Shown: positions 17,581 through 29,514, counted from the stretch's first letter. The stretch is DNA of 64,000 nt from an uncultured Kordiimonas sp. (GCA_947500295.1 CANMRM010000001.1:930001-994000), one strand, 5' to 3'. A program made the numbers and translations. The notes: a model not told the origin generated them from the sequence alone.

Positions 17581-18660
17581 TCAAACGGCTATACAGCCAC
17601 TAACCAAAATTTCGACGGCTGCAACCAATTCATCGACCGGAACAGATACGGCATTCTCGCCGACGGTCACTTCCATCGAACATTGATCGGGGCCTTCATA
17701 ATCCCAAAATCGCGATGCCAGCCATATCCCCGTCTGCTGGGCGGCTGCGTCCCGTGCGGCCTCAGCTTTTTGTGAGTTGCAGGGCAGTCGTAAGTGAAAC
17801 ATGTTGACGTGCGGGATTTCCGGTTCGAGCGTGACGTGCTTTAATTGGTTTAACCGGGTTGCCAGGTCACGTGCATGCGACACAAATGCGGGCATTTGAT
17901 CCAGTCTGTGATCCAGCAAACGAAGCGCGTCGCATACCATCGGCCAGGGTTCTATCATCAATCCACCAAGTCGGGACCGCCAGATCTCGGCTTCCGAAAT
18001 AAACTCCTCGTCGCCGAGCAACACTGCGCCTCCAATGGCACCGATATCTTTATAGAGCGAAACGTAGATCGAGGAAAAACCGCCAGCAATGTCCGCGTAG
18101 CTGCGGTTGTCATAATAGGGTCGGCATGACCAGATTCTGGCTCCGTCCAGATGCAGTGGTAGCCCGCGTTCCCGGGCGCTTTCCTTGAGCATTGATAGCT
18201 GTTGCCAGGATGGCAGCAATCCCCCGTTGTGCCTTTGAGGGAGCTCTAAAAATGCGCAGGCAGCTTCTTCATCGAGGAGGTCTGCCGTAACGGCACTGCT
18301 CCAGTTGCCAATTTGTATGGCATTCAGGTGGTGGGCATGTCGGTAGCCGTCATTTTCGTGAAGAATCAGATGTGAGGTTGGGTGCAGAAGCAGCTTGTCG
18401 CTGCCGGTTTTTCGGGCGTAAATCCGCGCTGCAATGCTTTGGGCCATTGTGCCGGTCGGGCACCACAACCCCGCTTCTTTGCCAAAGATGTCTGCGATTG
18501 TTCTTTCGAGAAGTACGGTTGCTTCACCGCTGCAAAGATATTCAGCTTCAAAATTACGTTCTTCCATAAAAGCCTGAATCGCCGAAAGTCGTGTGGAAGG
18601 CGTCTCCCTTTTATGGAACGGGAAGCTCAGATCCTGCTTGCAGGACGCGCGGTGGTTCAT
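17581..18660 (-). CDS. Threonine aldolase-family PLP enzyme
   Basis: This 359-residue fold-type I PLP enzyme has the HLDGARIWSC stretch (PLP-binding Asp near 172) and the Schiff-base Lys204 in IYVSLYKDIGAIGG, both fitting the beta-eliminating lyase / L-threonine aldolase family. CPTGTMAQSIAARIYARKTG supplies the N-terminal phosphate-binding region. The expected reaction is cleavage of L-threonine or L-allo-threonine to glycine and acetaldehyde, but related enzymes act on other beta-hydroxy amino acids. The Lys region is unusual (LYKDIGA rather than a LSKGLGA-type motif), so the substrate may differ. Confidence 0.8.
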   Translation of the reverse strand: MNHRASCKQDLSFPFHKRETPSTRLSAIQAFMEERNFEAEYLCSGEATVLLERTIADIFGKEAGLWCPTGTMAQSIAARIYARKTGSDKLLLHPTSHLILHENDGYRHAHHLNAIQIGNWSSAVTADLLDEEAACAFLELPQRHNGGLLPSWQQLSMLKESARERGLPLHLDGARIWSCRPYYDNRSYADIAGGFSSIYVSLYKDIGAIGGAVLLGDEEFISEAEIWRSRLGGLMIEPWPMVCDALRLLDHRLDQMPAFVSHARDLATRLNQLKHVTLEPEIPHVNMFHLRLPCNSQKAEAARDAAAQQTGIWLASRFWDYEGPDQCSMEVTVGENAVSVPVDELVAAVEILVSGCIAV

Positions 18661-18682
18661 GGTTGCCTATTCCTCGCCGATT

Positions 18683-19258
18683 TCATGGAGTGTTCGGTTT
18701 ATGGAGCCAGGGCTTAAAGAGACGCGTCAGCACAGGCATGATCGCATATACCATCAGGGGTGTGATGATGGATAGTGATGTTACAGTCACCAGAATCGGG
18801 ACCTGTGTAATGTACGCCAGCACAAATTTCGGAATGAAGTAAACGGGTGCGATGAGCCCAAGAAAGGTGACAAACGCCATTTTTTCCCGTGATGGCGGTT
18901 TGCCGCCTCCGCCCGGCGGAAACATATACTCGAGGCTTTCATATTGGCTGACAACGGGTGCACCGGCACAGAAAGAGCCGGTTTCCTGCAACAGCGCCTG
19001 GCGTTCCCCCGACTGCATCCAGGCATCAAGGTGGGCTAGATTGTCGAACCGGAAAATGCTGATCACTGTGCATTGCTCATTGTCTGCCGGCGGGTCGACC
19101 GGCTTGATGATCTCCGAGCCAAGGTAGCCTGCGTAGTTACGGCAGGCGGTCCGGATGCGCAGGGACCAGTCTTCAAAGGCCGCCATTTTGCCGGGCAAAA
19201 TATAATGATGCACGATGGTCGTTACCGGGGACGTGCCCTGTCTGTCCGTCAACCTCAT
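18683..19258 (-). CDS. ABM-domain protein with C-terminal membrane helices
   Basis: A protein of about 191 residues is read from the ATG at 19258 (GGAG about 8 bases upstream). The N-terminal half is an antibiotic-biosynthesis-monooxygenase-type ferredoxin-like domain: VTTIVHHYILPGKMAAFEDW and CTVISIFRFDNLAHLDAWMQSGERQALL. The C-terminal half has two or three hydrophobic helices (FVTFLGLIAPVYFIPKFVLAY, then VTSLSIITPLMVYAIMPVL). The same combination occurs in some proteobacterial proteins annotated as ABM; no substrate can be given. The gene diverges from mdh. Confidence 0.65.
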   Translation of the reverse strand: MRLTDRQGTSPVTTIVHHYILPGKMAAFEDWSLRIRTACRNYAGYLGSEIIKPVDPPADNEQCTVISIFRFDNLAHLDAWMQSGERQALLQETGSFCAGAPVVSQYESLEYMFPPGGGGKPPSREKMAFVTFLGLIAPVYFIPKFVLAYITQVPILVTVTSLSIITPLMVYAIMPVLTRLFKPWLHKPNTP

Positions 19259-20626
<1,368 letters not shown>

Positions 20627-20681
20627 GCGGTCCATTTTCATATGAACTCCCTTGCGAACAATCGAAAGAGTGGGTGGATAA

Positions 20682-21851
20682 ATGAATATTCATGAATATC
20701 AGGCGAAGGGCCTGTTGAAACAATATGGCGCACCGGTGCTGGGCGGTGGTGTTGCTTACACTGCAGCCGAAGCCGTGGATGCTGCCAAAAAGCTTGGTGG
20801 CCCGGTTTGGGTTGTCAAAGCGCAAATTCACGCTGGTGGCCGCGGCAAGGCGGGCGGTGTGAAAGTGGTCAAATCACTGGATGATGTGGAGGCCGTTGCC
20901 AAGGATTTGATCGGCAAAACGCTCGTGACGCATCAGACCGGCCCTGAGGGCAAGGAAGTGAAGCGCGTCTATGTAGAAGATGGCTGCGCGATCAAGTCAG
21001 AGTTTTACCTTGCTATTCTTCTGGACCGGGCTTCCGGGCAACTCGCTATCATGGCGTCCACCGAAGGCGGCATGGATATTGAGGAAGTTGCCGAGGCTAC
21101 GCCTGAGAAAATCACAACGACAACCATCGAGCCGGCAACCGGTCTTCAGCCATACCATTGCCGCAGAGTGGCATTTGGTCTGGGCCTGGAGGGCAAAGCC
21201 GCCAAAGAATGCATGAAAGTTGTTAACTCCCTTTATCAGGCATACACGGAGCTTGATGCTCAGATGCTTGAGATCAACCCGCTCGTGCTTACCGAAGACG
21301 ACGATATGGTCGTACTCGACAGTAAAATGTCTTTTGATGGCAACGCCTTGTTCCGCCACGCCGATGTTCGCGAACTTCGCGACGAAAGCGAAGAAGACCC
21401 CAAAGAGATCGAAGCCTCCAAGTATGACCTCAACTACATCAGCCTCGATGGCTCGATCGGTTGTATGGTGAACGGTGCTGGCCTCGCCATGGCAACGATG
21501 GACATCATCAAGCTCAAGGGCGGAGAGCCTGCGAACTTCCTTGATGTTGGTGGCGGTGCAACAAAAGAACGCGTAACCGAAGCCTTCAAGATCATCCTGT
21601 CGGACGACAATGTGGAAGGCATTCTTGTTAATATCTTCGGCGGCATTATGCGCTGCGATGTGATTGCTGAAGGTGTGGTGGCTGCCGCACGCGAAGTATC
21701 GCTTTCCGTGCCGCTGGTTGTACGCCTTGAGGGCACTAATGTTGAGCTCGGCAAACAGATTATGGCGGACAGTGGCCTGCCGATCATATCCGCCGATGAT
21801 TTGAATGATGCAGCTGAAAAGATTGTTAAAGCTGTGAAGGAGGCCGCGTAA
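20682..21851 (+). CDS. sucC: Succinyl-CoA synthetase beta subunit (ADP-forming)
   Basis: In this 389-residue protein an ATP-grasp domain (residues 1-240, opening [19 protein letters not shown] and with [15 protein letters not shown]) precedes a CoA-ligase domain containing [17 protein letters not shown] and [15 protein letters not shown]. With SucD it makes succinate plus ATP from succinyl-CoA. The stop overlaps the sucD start (TAATG), which is the usual coupling for equal subunit supply. Confidence 0.98.
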   Translation: MNIHEYQAKGLLKQYGAPVLGGGVAYTAAEAVDAAKKLGGPVWVVKAQIHAGGRGKAGGVKVVKSLDDVEAVAKDLIGKTLVTHQTGPEGKEVKRVYVEDGCAIKSEFYLAILLDRASGQLAIMASTEGGMDIEEVAEATPEKITTTTIEPATGLQPYHCRRVAFGLGLEGKAAKECMKVVNSLYQAYTELDAQMLEINPLVLTEDDDMVVLDSKMSFDGNALFRHADVRELRDESEEDPKEIEASKYDLNYISLDGSIGCMVNGAGLAMATMDIIKLKGGEPANFLDVGGGATKERVTEAFKIILSDDNVEGILVNIFGGIMRCDVIAEGVVAAAREVSLSVPLVVRLEGTNVELGKQIMADSGLPIISADDLNDAAEKIVKAVKEAA

Positions 21852-22723
21852 TGTCCGTTCTCGTAGGTAAAGATACCAAAGTAATCTGCCAGGGTTTCAC
21901 TGGTGCTCAGGGCACGTTCCACTCCGAGCAGGCTATTGCATACGGCACCAACATGGTTGGCGGCGTAACACCAGGCAAAGGTGGCATGACACATCTTGAT
22001 CTGCCTGTCTTCAACACCGTTGTTGATGCTCGCGAAGCAACAGATGCAAACGCTTCTGTGATTTACGTACCGCCACCATTCGCTGCGGATTCGATCCTGG
22101 AAGCGATCGATGCTGAAATTGAGCTGATCATCTGTATCACTGAAGGCATTCCGGTTCTGGACATGGTTCGCGTGAAGCGGGCGCTGCAAAACTCCGGCTC
22201 TCGTCTCGTTGGCCCCAACTGCCCGGGTGTCATCACGCCGGGTGAGTGTAAAATCGGCATTATGCCGGGACACATTCACAAGCCGGGTAATGTTGGCATT
22301 GTCTCGCGCTCCGGTACGCTGACGTATGAGGCTGTTGCGCAGACAACTGCCGCCGGTCTTGGCCAAAGTACCTGCATTGGTATCGGCGGTGACCCGGTGA
22401 ACGGCACCAACTTCATCGATTGCCTCGACATGTTCCTCGGGGACGACGACACGCATTCGATCATCATGATCGGAGAGATCGGCGGCTCGGCAGAAGAGGA
22501 AGCAGCCGAGTTCCTGAAGCAAAGTAAAGTCAAGAAGCCGGTTGCCGGTTTCATCGCGGGCCGCACGGCGCCTCCGGGCCGTACGATGGGGCACGCTGGT
22601 GCGATCGTCTCTGGCGGTCAGGGCGGCGCGGACGACAAAATCGAAGCCATGCGGTCTGCTGGCATCGTTGTCTCTGACAGCCCGGCTCGCCTCGGCGAAA
22701 CATTGTTGGAAGCTATCGGTTAA
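21851..22723 (+). CDS. sucD: Succinyl-CoA synthetase alpha subunit
   Basis: In this 290-residue protein the CoA-binding N-terminal domain starts [40 protein letters not shown] is diagnostic. The phospho-histidine active site is in [16 protein letters not shown]. It overlaps sucC by one base and is followed by sucA after a short gap; their frames happen to match. Confidence 0.98.
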   Translation: MSVLVGKDTKVICQGFTGAQGTFHSEQAIAYGTNMVGGVTPGKGGMTHLDLPVFNTVVDAREATDANASVIYVPPPFAADSILEAIDAEIELIICITEGIPVLDMVRVKRALQNSGSRLVGPNCPGVITPGECKIGIMPGHIHKPGNVGIVSRSGTLTYEAVAQTTAAGLGQSTCIGIGGDPVNGTNFIDCLDMFLGDDDTHSIIMIGEIGGSAEEEAAEFLKQSKVKKPVAGFIAGRTAPPGRTMGHAGAIVSGGQGGADDKIEAMRSAGIVVSDSPARLGETLLEAIG

Positions 22724-22765
22724 CCAAACAAGAGGAGCGCGGCGGAAGCGTCGCGCCAATTGCCC

Positions 22766-25675
22766 ATGGGTGCAGACCTGGACCGTATCGCAGCATTGGA
22801 GGGCGTCAGCCCCCAGTTTGTTGAAAGCCTGTATGAACAATATGCCGCTGACCCAACGTCGGTGGATCAGGGCTGGCAGGACTATTTCCAGACACTGGAA
22901 GCCGGCATTCAGAAAACCGGCCCAAGTTGGGCAAGATCAGATTGGCCCCTGAGGCCCGACGACGACCTGACGTCAGGCCTTGACGGTTCCGATATGTTCA
23001 TCGAAGCGGAGGCTCCCAAGGCAACCGCCGGTGACGCCGTTTCGGCGGCAGATGTGCGGTCGGCCACCATCGACAGCATCCGGGCGCTGATGATGGTTCG
23101 CACCTACCGGGTGCGCGGTCACCTGATGGCAAACCTTGATCCGCTGGGGCTTGAAGAGAGGCCGCCTCATACGGAACTGGAACCCGGCACCTACGGCTTT
23201 GGCCCGGATGATATGGACCGGCCCATTTTTATGGACGGTGTCCTGGGACTTGAGACCGCATCGATCCGCGAGATTATCGCGATCCTCAAGCGGACCTATT
23301 GCTCGAACATTGGTGTCGAGTTCATGCACATCAATGATCCGGAAGAAAAAGCCTGGATCCAGCGCCAGATCGAAGGGCGCGACAAGGAAATCCAGTTCAC
23401 GGATCGCGGCAAGCTCGCCATTCTGAACAAGCTGATTGAATCTGTGGAATTCGAACGTTTTCTGGGCCGCAAATACACCGGCACCAAGCGATTTGGCCTG
23501 GATGGTGGTGAAGCCATGGTACCGGCGCTTGAAGGCGTGATGAAAACGGGCGGCCAGATGGGCCTGAATGAAATTGTTATCGGTATGCCGCACCGCGGGC
23601 GGCTCAACGTGCTCGCCAACGTCATGCAGAAGCCCTACCGCGCCATATTCAACGAATTTCATGGCGGGGCTTCGACACCAGATGATGTGCAGGGCTCCGG
23701 CGATGTAAAATACCACCTTGGTACAAGCGCCGACCGCGAATTTGACGGCAACAAGGTTCACCTGTCGCTGAACGCCAACCCGTCGCACCTGGAGGCGGTC
23801 AACCCGGTTGTGATCGGTAAGGTTCGCGCCAAGCAACAGATGAAGGGCGATCCGGCGCACAACGATACACTCTCGCTGTTGCTGCACGGCGACGCCGCTT
23901 TTGCAGGGCAGGGTATTGTTGCCGAGTGTTTTGGCATGTCGGGCCTGAGGGGGTACAACACCGGCGGCACCATCCACTTCATCGTCAACAACCAGATTGG
24001 CTTTACAACAAGCCCGCAGTTTGCGCGCTCTTCTCCCTATCCGTCAGACGTTGCGAAAATGGTGCAGGCACCTATTTTCCACGTCAATGGTGATGATCCG
24101 GAAGCAGCTGTGTTCGCAACCAAGCTCGCAACCGAGTTCCGCATGGCTTTCAAGCGCGATGTGGTCATCGATATGTTCTGTTACCGCCGCTTTGGCCATA
24201 ACGAGTCAGATGAGCCTGCCTTTACGCAGCCGCTGATGTATTCAGCGATCAAAAAGCATCCCGACGTGGTTAAGCTCTATGCAGAAAAGCTCAAGTCTGA
24301 AGGTATTCTGACAGATGAACAGTTTGCTCAGATGCAGTCTGAGTTTGTGACTTACCTTGAAGACGAGTTTGAGGCTGCAAAAGAGTACCGCGTCAACAAA
24401 GCTGACTGGTTTGAGGGTAAGTGGGAAGGCCTGGGCCTTGCTCACGCTGATCACGAAAAACGCCGCGCTGAAACCGGTGTGGCCGAGATGATGCTGCGGG
24501 AAGTTGGAGAGCAACTGACAACCTACCCGGAGAAATTCAATATCCACCGGACGCTCAAGCGGGTCTTGGACAACAAGATCAAGATGTTCGAGAACGGTCA
24601 CGGATTTGACTGGGCAACGGCGGAAGCACTGGCATTCGGTACCCTTCTCAAGGAAGGTTATGATGTGCGGCTGTCCGGTCAGGACTGCGGGCGCGGCACT
24701 TTCAGTCACCGGCATGCCGTGTTTGTCGACCAGAAAACCGAAGACCGCTACATCCCGCTGAAGGAAGTCAATGAGGACCAGCACTTTGAGGTGCTGGACA
24801 GCCACCTGTCAGAATTTGGTGTGCTTGGTTTTGAGTATGGTTACTCGATGGCCAACCCAAATAGCCTGACCCTGTGGGAAGCGCAGTTTGGTGATTTTGC
24901 CAACGGTGCGCAAATCATCATCGACCAGTTCATCTGTTCTGCGGAAGCCAAATGGCTGCGTATGTCCGGGCTGGTGATGCTGTTACCGCATGGCTATGAA
25001 GGCCAGGGGCCTGAGCACTCCTCGGCCCGGCTGGAGCGCTACCTGCAGCTGTCTGCCGAAGACAACTGGCAAGTAGTCAATTGTACAACGCCGGCCAACT
25101 ACTTCCATGTATTGCGGCGCCAGATGCACCGGACGTTCCGCAAGCCGCTGATTGTCATGTCGCCCAAATCGCTGCTGCGGCACAAACGCTGTGTTTCCAG
25201 CCTGCATGAATTTGGTCCGGGCTCTCAATTCCACCGTGTTTTGTGGGATGATGCTGACCTTGATAACGGTGTGTCGTCAATCAAGCTGAAGGCGGATAAA
25301 GACATCAAACGTGTCGTCCTGTGTTCGGGCAAAGTCTATTTCGACCTGCTTGAAGAGCGAGATGCTCGCGGCCTCGACGACACTTACATCCTGCGTGTCG
25401 AGCAGCTGTTCCCATTCCCCACACATTCGCTTCGTGTTGAACTCAAGCGTTTCAAAAATGTGGAAAGCATTGCCTGGTGTCAGGAAGAGCCAAGAAACAT
25501 GGGCTCATGGACATACATCAATGAACCGCTGGAGTCGCTGCTGACCGTCATGAAGCTGCCGGTTACACGGGCTGTTTATACAGGCCGCGATGCCAGCGCA
25601 TCGACGGCAACGGGTCTGGCGTCCAAGCATGCTGCAGAACAACAGGCTCTCGTCAACGATGCACTAACGTGCTGA
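22766..25675 (+). CDS. sucA: 2-oxoglutarate dehydrogenase E1 component
   Basis: This thiamine-diphosphate enzyme of about 969 residues decarboxylates 2-oxoglutarate and passes succinyl groups to the lipoyl arm of SucB. The N-terminal LDRIAALEGVSPQFVESLYEQY segment is the E2-interaction region. GMPHRGRLNVLANV, SLNANPSHLEAVNPVV and GDAAFAGQGIVAE mark the ThDP fold. C-terminal parts include LLPHGYEGQGPEHSSAR and RVEQLFPFP. I choose the ATG at 22766; a TTG at 22760 is the only in-frame alternative after the sucD stop. The AAGAGGAG run (22729-22737) is unusually far (about 28 bases) from the ATG, so initiation may be weak or coupled. Confidence 0.97.
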   Translation: MGADLDRIAALEGVSPQFVESLYEQYAADPTSVDQGWQDYFQTLEAGIQKTGPSWARSDWPLRPDDDLTSGLDGSDMFIEAEAPKATAGDAVSAADVRSATIDSIRALMMVRTYRVRGHLMANLDPLGLEERPPHTELEPGTYGFGPDDMDRPIFMDGVLGLETASIREIIAILKRTYCSNIGVEFMHINDPEEKAWIQRQIEGRDKEIQFTDRGKLAILNKLIESVEFERFLGRKYTGTKRFGLDGGEAMVPALEGVMKTGGQMGLNEIVIGMPHRGRLNVLANVMQKPYRAIFNEFHGGASTPDDVQGSGDVKYHLGTSADREFDGNKVHLSLNANPSHLEAVNPVVIGKVRAKQQMKGDPAHNDTLSLLLHGDAAFAGQGIVAECFGMSGLRGYNTGGTIHFIVNNQIGFTTSPQFARSSPYPSDVAKMVQAPIFHVNGDDPEAAVFATKLATEFRMAFKRDVVIDMFCYRRFGHNESDEPAFTQPLMYSAIKKHPDVVKLYAEKLKSEGILTDEQFAQMQSEFVTYLEDEFEAAKEYRVNKADWFEGKWEGLGLAHADHEKRRAETGVAEMMLREVGEQLTTYPEKFNIHRTLKRVLDNKIKMFENGHGFDWATAEALAFGTLLKEGYDVRLSGQDCGRGTFSHRHAVFVDQKTEDRYIPLKEVNEDQHFEVLDSHLSEFGVLGFEYGYSMANPNSLTLWEAQFGDFANGAQIIIDQFICSAEAKWLRMSGLVMLLPHGYEGQGPEHSSARLERYLQLSAEDNWQVVNCTTPANYFHVLRRQMHRTFRKPLIVMSPKSLLRHKRCVSSLHEFGPGSQFHRVLWDDADLDNGVSSIKLKADKDIKRVVLCSGKVYFDLLEERDARGLDDTYILRVEQLFPFPTHSLRVELKRFKNVESIAWCQEEPRNMGSWTYINEPLESLLTVMKLPVTRAVYTGRDASASTATGLASKHAAEQQALVNDALTC

Positions 25676-25718
25676 GTTGCAGGGCATATACAGAGATTAG
25701 AAACTAGGAGCACTGAAG

Positions 25719-26972
25719 GTGGCAATTGAAGATATCGTAATCCCGCAGATGGGTGAATCGGTGGCCGAAGGCTCAATCGGAACCTGGCTCAAGCAGGTGG
25801 GTGATGCCGTTGCGCAGGATGAACCCATCGTTGAGGTTGAAACCGACAAGGTGGCAATGGAAGTGCCAAGCCCTGTGGCAGGGGTACTTGTGGAGCAACT
25901 GGTCGCTGAAGGCGATACAGTCGAGATAGGTGCACTGATTGCCCGGGTAGACACGGAAGGCAAAGCTGCTTCCGCACCCGCAGCAGCGCCAGCTCCGGCT
26001 CCTGCAGCCGAACCGGCAGCAGCCGCCGCGCCCGCTCCTGCAGCCGCGCCAGCCGCTGCTCCTGCCGCTGCTTCGGCACCGGCACCAAAGGACCTCATGC
26101 CAATGTCACCAGCCGTGAGGCGCATGGTCGAGGACTATAATCTCGACGCAAGTTCCGTCACCGGTACTGGCAAAGATGGCCGTCTTACCAAAGCAGATGT
26201 GCTGAAGGCGATTGAAAGCGGCTCCGCCCGCACACTGTCCGCCCCTGCGGCATCTGCTTCAGTGCCCACCGGCCCGCGCGAAGAACGCGTGAAGATGACC
26301 AGACTGCGCAAAACCATCGCGGCACGTTTGAAGGATGCACAAAATACGGCCGCCATGCTCACCACTTACAATGAGGTGGACATGACAGCCGTTATGGCGG
26401 CGCGGGCGAAATACAAAGACCTGTTCGCCAAAAAGCACAATATCAAGCTTGGCTTTATGAGCTTTTTCACCAAAGCCTGTTGTCTGGCGCTCAAGGAAGT
26501 GCCGGCAGTGAACGCGCAGATCGACGGGGAAGAAATCGTCTATCATAATTTCGCGAACATTGGTGTAGCGGTATCAAGCCCCAATGGTCTTGTGGTGCCT
26601 GTGCTTAAGGAGGCGCAGGACATGTCTTTCGCCGATACCGAGCTTTCAATCGCCGGATATGGTAAAAAAGCACGTGACGGCAAGTTGACCATCGACGACA
26701 TGCAGGGTGGCACTTTCACCATTTCCAATGGCGGTATTTTCGGCTCCCTGATGTCGAGCCCGATTTTGAATGCGCCTCAGTCTGCCATCCTTGGTATGCA
26801 TAAAATCCAGGAGCGCCCGATGGCGATCGGCGGCGAAGTTGTCATTCGCCCAATGATGTATCTGGCTCTGTCGTATGATCACCGGATTATTGATGGCCGT
26901 GAAGCAGTGACCTTCCTTGTGAGGGTCAAGGAAGCACTCGAAGATCCAACCCGTCTTCTCCTTGATATGTAA
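25719..26972 (+). CDS. sucB: Dihydrolipoyllysine succinyltransferase (E2 of 2-oxoglutarate dehydrogenase)
   Basis: This 417-residue protein starts at a GTG preceded by AGGAG 8 bases upstream. There is one lipoyl domain (residues 1-80) with the lipoylated Lys44 in [10 protein letters not shown], a long Ala/Pro linker (about residues 86-125), a peripheral-subunit-binding domain ([14 protein letters not shown]), a second short linker, and the catalytic domain (from about 188) ending with HRIIDG near residue 388. It transfers succinyl groups to CoA and forms the core of the complex. It lies between sucA and lpd, 11 bases before lpd. Confidence 0.97.
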   Translation: MAIEDIVIPQMGESVAEGSIGTWLKQVGDAVAQDEPIVEVETDKVAMEVPSPVAGVLVEQLVAEGDTVEIGALIARVDTEGKAASAPAAAPAPAPAAEPAAAAAPAPAAAPAAAPAAASAPAPKDLMPMSPAVRRMVEDYNLDASSVTGTGKDGRLTKADVLKAIESGSARTLSAPAASASVPTGPREERVKMTRLRKTIAARLKDAQNTAAMLTTYNEVDMTAVMAARAKYKDLFAKKHNIKLGFMSFFTKACCLALKEVPAVNAQIDGEEIVYHNFANIGVAVSSPNGLVVPVLKEAQDMSFADTELSIAGYGKKARDGKLTIDDMQGGTFTISNGGIFGSLMSSPILNAPQSAILGMHKIQERPMAIGGEVVIRPMMYLALSYDHRIIDGREAVTFLVRVKEALEDPTRLLLDM

Positions 26973-26983
26973 GGCAAAAATCG

Positions 26984-28390
26984 ATGTCTGAAGTTTATGA
27001 TGTTGTTGTAATCGGCGCCGGCCCTGGCGGCTATGTAGCGGCTATTCGTGCGGCGCAGCTTGGCCTCAAAACCGCGTGCATCGACAAGCGGGAAACGCTT
27101 GGCGGTACCTGCCTCAATGTGGGCTGCATGCCGTCCAAGGCCCTGTTGCACGCCTCGCACCTCTATCATGAGGCAGCGCATGACTTCGGCAAATATGGCA
27201 TCAAGGCAACCGGGGTGAAGTTCGACCTCAAAGAAATGATGGCCATGAAGGACAAGACCGTTGATGGCCTCACGGGCGGTATCGAGTTTCTCTTCAAGAA
27301 AAACAAGATCGATTGGTTGAAGGGCACTGGCCGCTTCACGGCAAAAGACACCATTGAGGTTGCCTTGAACGACGGCGGCAAGCAGGTCGTGAAAGCCAAA
27401 AACACCATCATTGCCACGGGCAGTGATGTGGCGAACCTGCCGGGTATCGAAATCGACGAAAAGCAGGTTGTATCCTCTACTGGTGCTCTGGAGCTCCCCA
27501 AGGTGCCCAAGCATCTTGTGGTCATCGGTGGCGGCGTGATCGGGCTTGAACTTGGCTCCGTTTGGGCGCGGCTTGGTTCTGAGGTTACGGTTGTCGAGTT
27601 TATGGATCAGCTGTTGCCGGGCATGGACAATGAAGTCCGCAAGACATTTGGCCGGATCCTGAAAAAACAGGGCATGAAACTCAAGCTTTCCACCAAGGTC
27701 ACGGGCGTTGAAAAACTCAAATCCAAGGTCAAGGTAACCTATGAGCCCGTCAAGGGCGGAGATGCCGAGACCATTGATGCCGACACGGTTCTGGTGTCTG
27801 TCGGTCGGCGCCCCTACACGGACGGCCTCGGGCTCGAGACAATCGGTGTTGAGATGGACGAGCGTTCGCGGGTTAAAATCAATCATGATTTCTCGACCAA
27901 CGTACCGGGCGTCTGGGCAATCGGCGATGTGGTTGAAGGCCCGATGCTGGCGCACAAGGCTGAGGACGAAGGCGTGGCATGCGCCGAAAACATCGCCGGG
28001 CTTACCGGCTATGTGAACCATGATGTCATCCCGGGTGTTGTTTATACGTTCCCCGAGGTTGCCAGCGTTGGTAAAACCGAAGAAGAGCTGAAGGAAGCGG
28101 GCGTTGCCTACACAGCAGGCAAATTCCCCTTCACAGCCAACAGTCGGGCAAAAGCCAATCTGTCGACAGATGGTTTTGTGAAGATTTTGGCGGACAAGGA
28201 AACAGACCGCGTTCTTGGTGTGCATATTATCGGTGCCGATGCCGGCAACATGATTGCGCAGGCTGCCACAGCAATGGAGTTCGGGGCTTCCGCAGAAGAC
28301 ATTGCACTGACATGTCATGCGCACCCGACCGAGACTGAAGCGATGAAGGAAGCCGCGCTTGCGGTCCATGGTCGCACGATCCATATGTAG
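26984..28390 (+). CDS. lpd: Dihydrolipoyl dehydrogenase (E3)
   Basis: This 468-residue flavoprotein reoxidises dihydrolipoamide with NAD. The redox-active disulfide is Cys43/Cys48 in [17 protein letters not shown]. The FAD motif [15 protein letters not shown] and the NAD motif [20 protein letters not shown] are in place. The C-terminal dimer-interface His447 and Glu452 (HPTETEA) complete the active site. It is the last gene of the mdh-suc block, followed by a terminator. Confidence 0.97.
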   Translation: MSEVYDVVVIGAGPGGYVAAIRAAQLGLKTACIDKRETLGGTCLNVGCMPSKALLHASHLYHEAAHDFGKYGIKATGVKFDLKEMMAMKDKTVDGLTGGIEFLFKKNKIDWLKGTGRFTAKDTIEVALNDGGKQVVKAKNTIIATGSDVANLPGIEIDEKQVVSSTGALELPKVPKHLVVIGGGVIGLELGSVWARLGSEVTVVEFMDQLLPGMDNEVRKTFGRILKKQGMKLKLSTKVTGVEKLKSKVKVTYEPVKGGDAETIDADTVLVSVGRRPYTDGLGLETIGVEMDERSRVKINHDFSTNVPGVWAIGDVVEGPMLAHKAEDEGVACAENIAGLTGYVNHDVIPGVVYTFPEVASVGKTEEELKEAGVAYTAGKFPFTANSRAKANLSTDGFVKILADKETDRVLGVHIIGADAGNMIAQAATAMEFGASAEDIALTCHAHPTETEAMKEAALAVHGRTIHM

Positions 28391-28410
28391 GATCACTCAA
28401 GCGAGATTTG

Positions 28411-28440
28411 AAAAGCCCCGCTCATGACGGGGCTTTTTTT
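28411..28440 (+). terminator. Rho-independent terminator after lpd
   Basis: AAGCCCCG (28413-28420) pairs with CGGGGCTT (28428-28435), followed by a T-run to 28440. The A-run on the left side makes it effective in both directions, so it should also end the converging ogt transcript, which stops at 28439. Confidence 0.9.
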
Positions 28441-28951
28441 ATGCGCTCATGGTCAGGTTGAGGATCGCGCCTTCGTGGCGCAGCAGCCACTCTTTGCGGT
28501 CCAGCCCGCCAGCATATCCGGTGAGTGAACCATCTGCACCAATAACCCGGTGGCAGGGATGGACAAGGCCAATAGGGTTGCGGCCATTGGCCCGGCCCAC
28601 GGCTCTTGCACTGGACTGCAAGCGCTTGGCCATTGAACCATAGCTGTCAGTTGTGCCCGCTTTTATACCCTTGAGGTCCTGCCAGACGCGGCGCTCGAAA
28701 TCTGTGCCCATGGGAGCCGTGTCAAGAGCGTCCAGCGCATCACGGTCTCCGGCAAAATAGGTGTCGAAGGCCGTTCGTATCGCATCGGGGCACGGGCCGT
28801 CGATCAAGTCCGCCCCGGGATAGTATCTGTCGATCTGCCGGTCCACACGCTGGTGCCGGTCACTGAATTCACAGATGATGATGGTTTCGCCGTCAAGCAC
28901 GAGGGTAATTCCACCGACGGGGGTTTCGAGTTCAATTTTGGTCAATTGCAT
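28439..28951 (-). CDS. ogt: Methylated-DNA--protein-cysteine methyltransferase
   Basis: This 170-residue DNA-repair protein removes O6-alkyl groups from guanine by irreversible transfer to a cysteine. The acceptor is Cys133 in NPIGLVHPCHRVIGADG, and the DNA-binding helix lies in SYGSMAKRLQSSARAVGRANGRNP. I choose the ATG at 28951, which has GGAG 6 bases upstream; an ATG at 28963 is the alternative. The gene overlaps the end of adaA by 10 bases, so the two form a split version of the Ada system (AdaA plus AdaB-type activity). Confidence 0.95.
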   Translation of the reverse strand: MQLTKIELETPVGGITLVLDGETIIICEFSDRHQRVDRQIDRYYPGADLIDGPCPDAIRTAFDTYFAGDRDALDALDTAPMGTDFERRVWQDLKGIKAGTTDSYGSMAKRLQSSARAVGRANGRNPIGLVHPCHRVIGADGSLTGYAGGLDRKEWLLRHEGAILNLTMSA

Positions 28952-29514
28952 TTTTGTCTCCATTGGCTGGGTGGCATGCCAAAAGCTCGTTTGAACACAT
29001 CGTTAAAGCGTCTGAGGCTCTGGAAGCCCGAGGCAAAGGCGATGTCGGCAATTTGCGCATCTGCGTTCGCGAGCAGCGTTGTGGCAATCGAGAGCCGGTT
29101 TTCCTGTTTTATGTCCATGGGGCTTTTGCCCAGATGTTCCTGGAAAAGGCGTCTGAGGTGTCTGTCCGTCACGCCAAGTTTGTCAGATAGTTCCGTCAGG
29201 CTGTCCGGCCCTTCGGGTTCAGCAAGCAATCTGAGCGCACGGCTGACGGTTGCCTTTGTTCCCTGCCACGCCGGGCTGCCGGGTCGGCTTTCCGGGCGGC
29301 ACCGCTTGCAGGCACGAAACCCGGCCAGGGCTGCCGTTTTGGCATCAGCATAATAAAGGACATTCTGGGGCTTTGGCTTGGGTGCGGGGCACACGGGTCT
29401 GCAGTATATGCCTGTGCTGGTTACAGCGAAAAACAGCTTGCCGTCATATTGAGGGTCGCGGTTAAGCAGGGCTTCGTAGAGCAGGTGCCGGGTGTATGGG
29501 TCTGTCATATTCAT
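28942..29514 (-). CDS. adaA: AdaA-type methylphosphotriester-DNA transferase and AraC-family regulator
   Basis: In this 190-residue protein the N-terminal Ada zinc domain has Cys38, Cys42, Cys69 and Cys72 (GIYCRPVCPAPKPKP and ACKRCRP). In Ada, one of these accepts a methyl group from DNA phosphotriesters and turns the protein into an activator. The C-terminal half is an AraC helix-turn-helix (SLTELSDKLGVTDRHLRRLFQEHLG, then ASGFQSLRRFNDVFKRAFGMPPSQWR). There is no C-terminal methyltransferase domain; that activity is in the overlapping ogt gene. It is likely autoregulated upon methylation damage. Confidence 0.92.
   Translation of the reverse strand: MNMTDPYTRHLLYEALLNRDPQYDGKLFFAVTSTGIYCRPVCPAPKPKPQNVLYYADAKTAALAGFRACKRCRPESRPGSPAWQGTKATVSRALRLLAEPEGPDSLTELSDKLGVTDRHLRRLFQEHLGKSPMDIKQENRLSIATTLLANADAQIADIAFASGFQSLRRFNDVFKRAFGMPPSQWRQKCN

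Noticed and set aside
21434-22840. 468-codon minus-strand open frame
   Set aside because: It is antisense to sucC and sucD, both unmistakable, and has no ribosome-binding site.
25969-26095. Ala/Pro-coding repeat tract considered as a repeat element
   Set aside because: It is the flexible linker of SucB, which is Ala/Pro-rich in this family.
26879-28396. 505-codon minus-strand open frame
   Set aside because: It is antisense to lpd, which has complete catalytic motifs. The translation is Cys/His-rich and unstructured.
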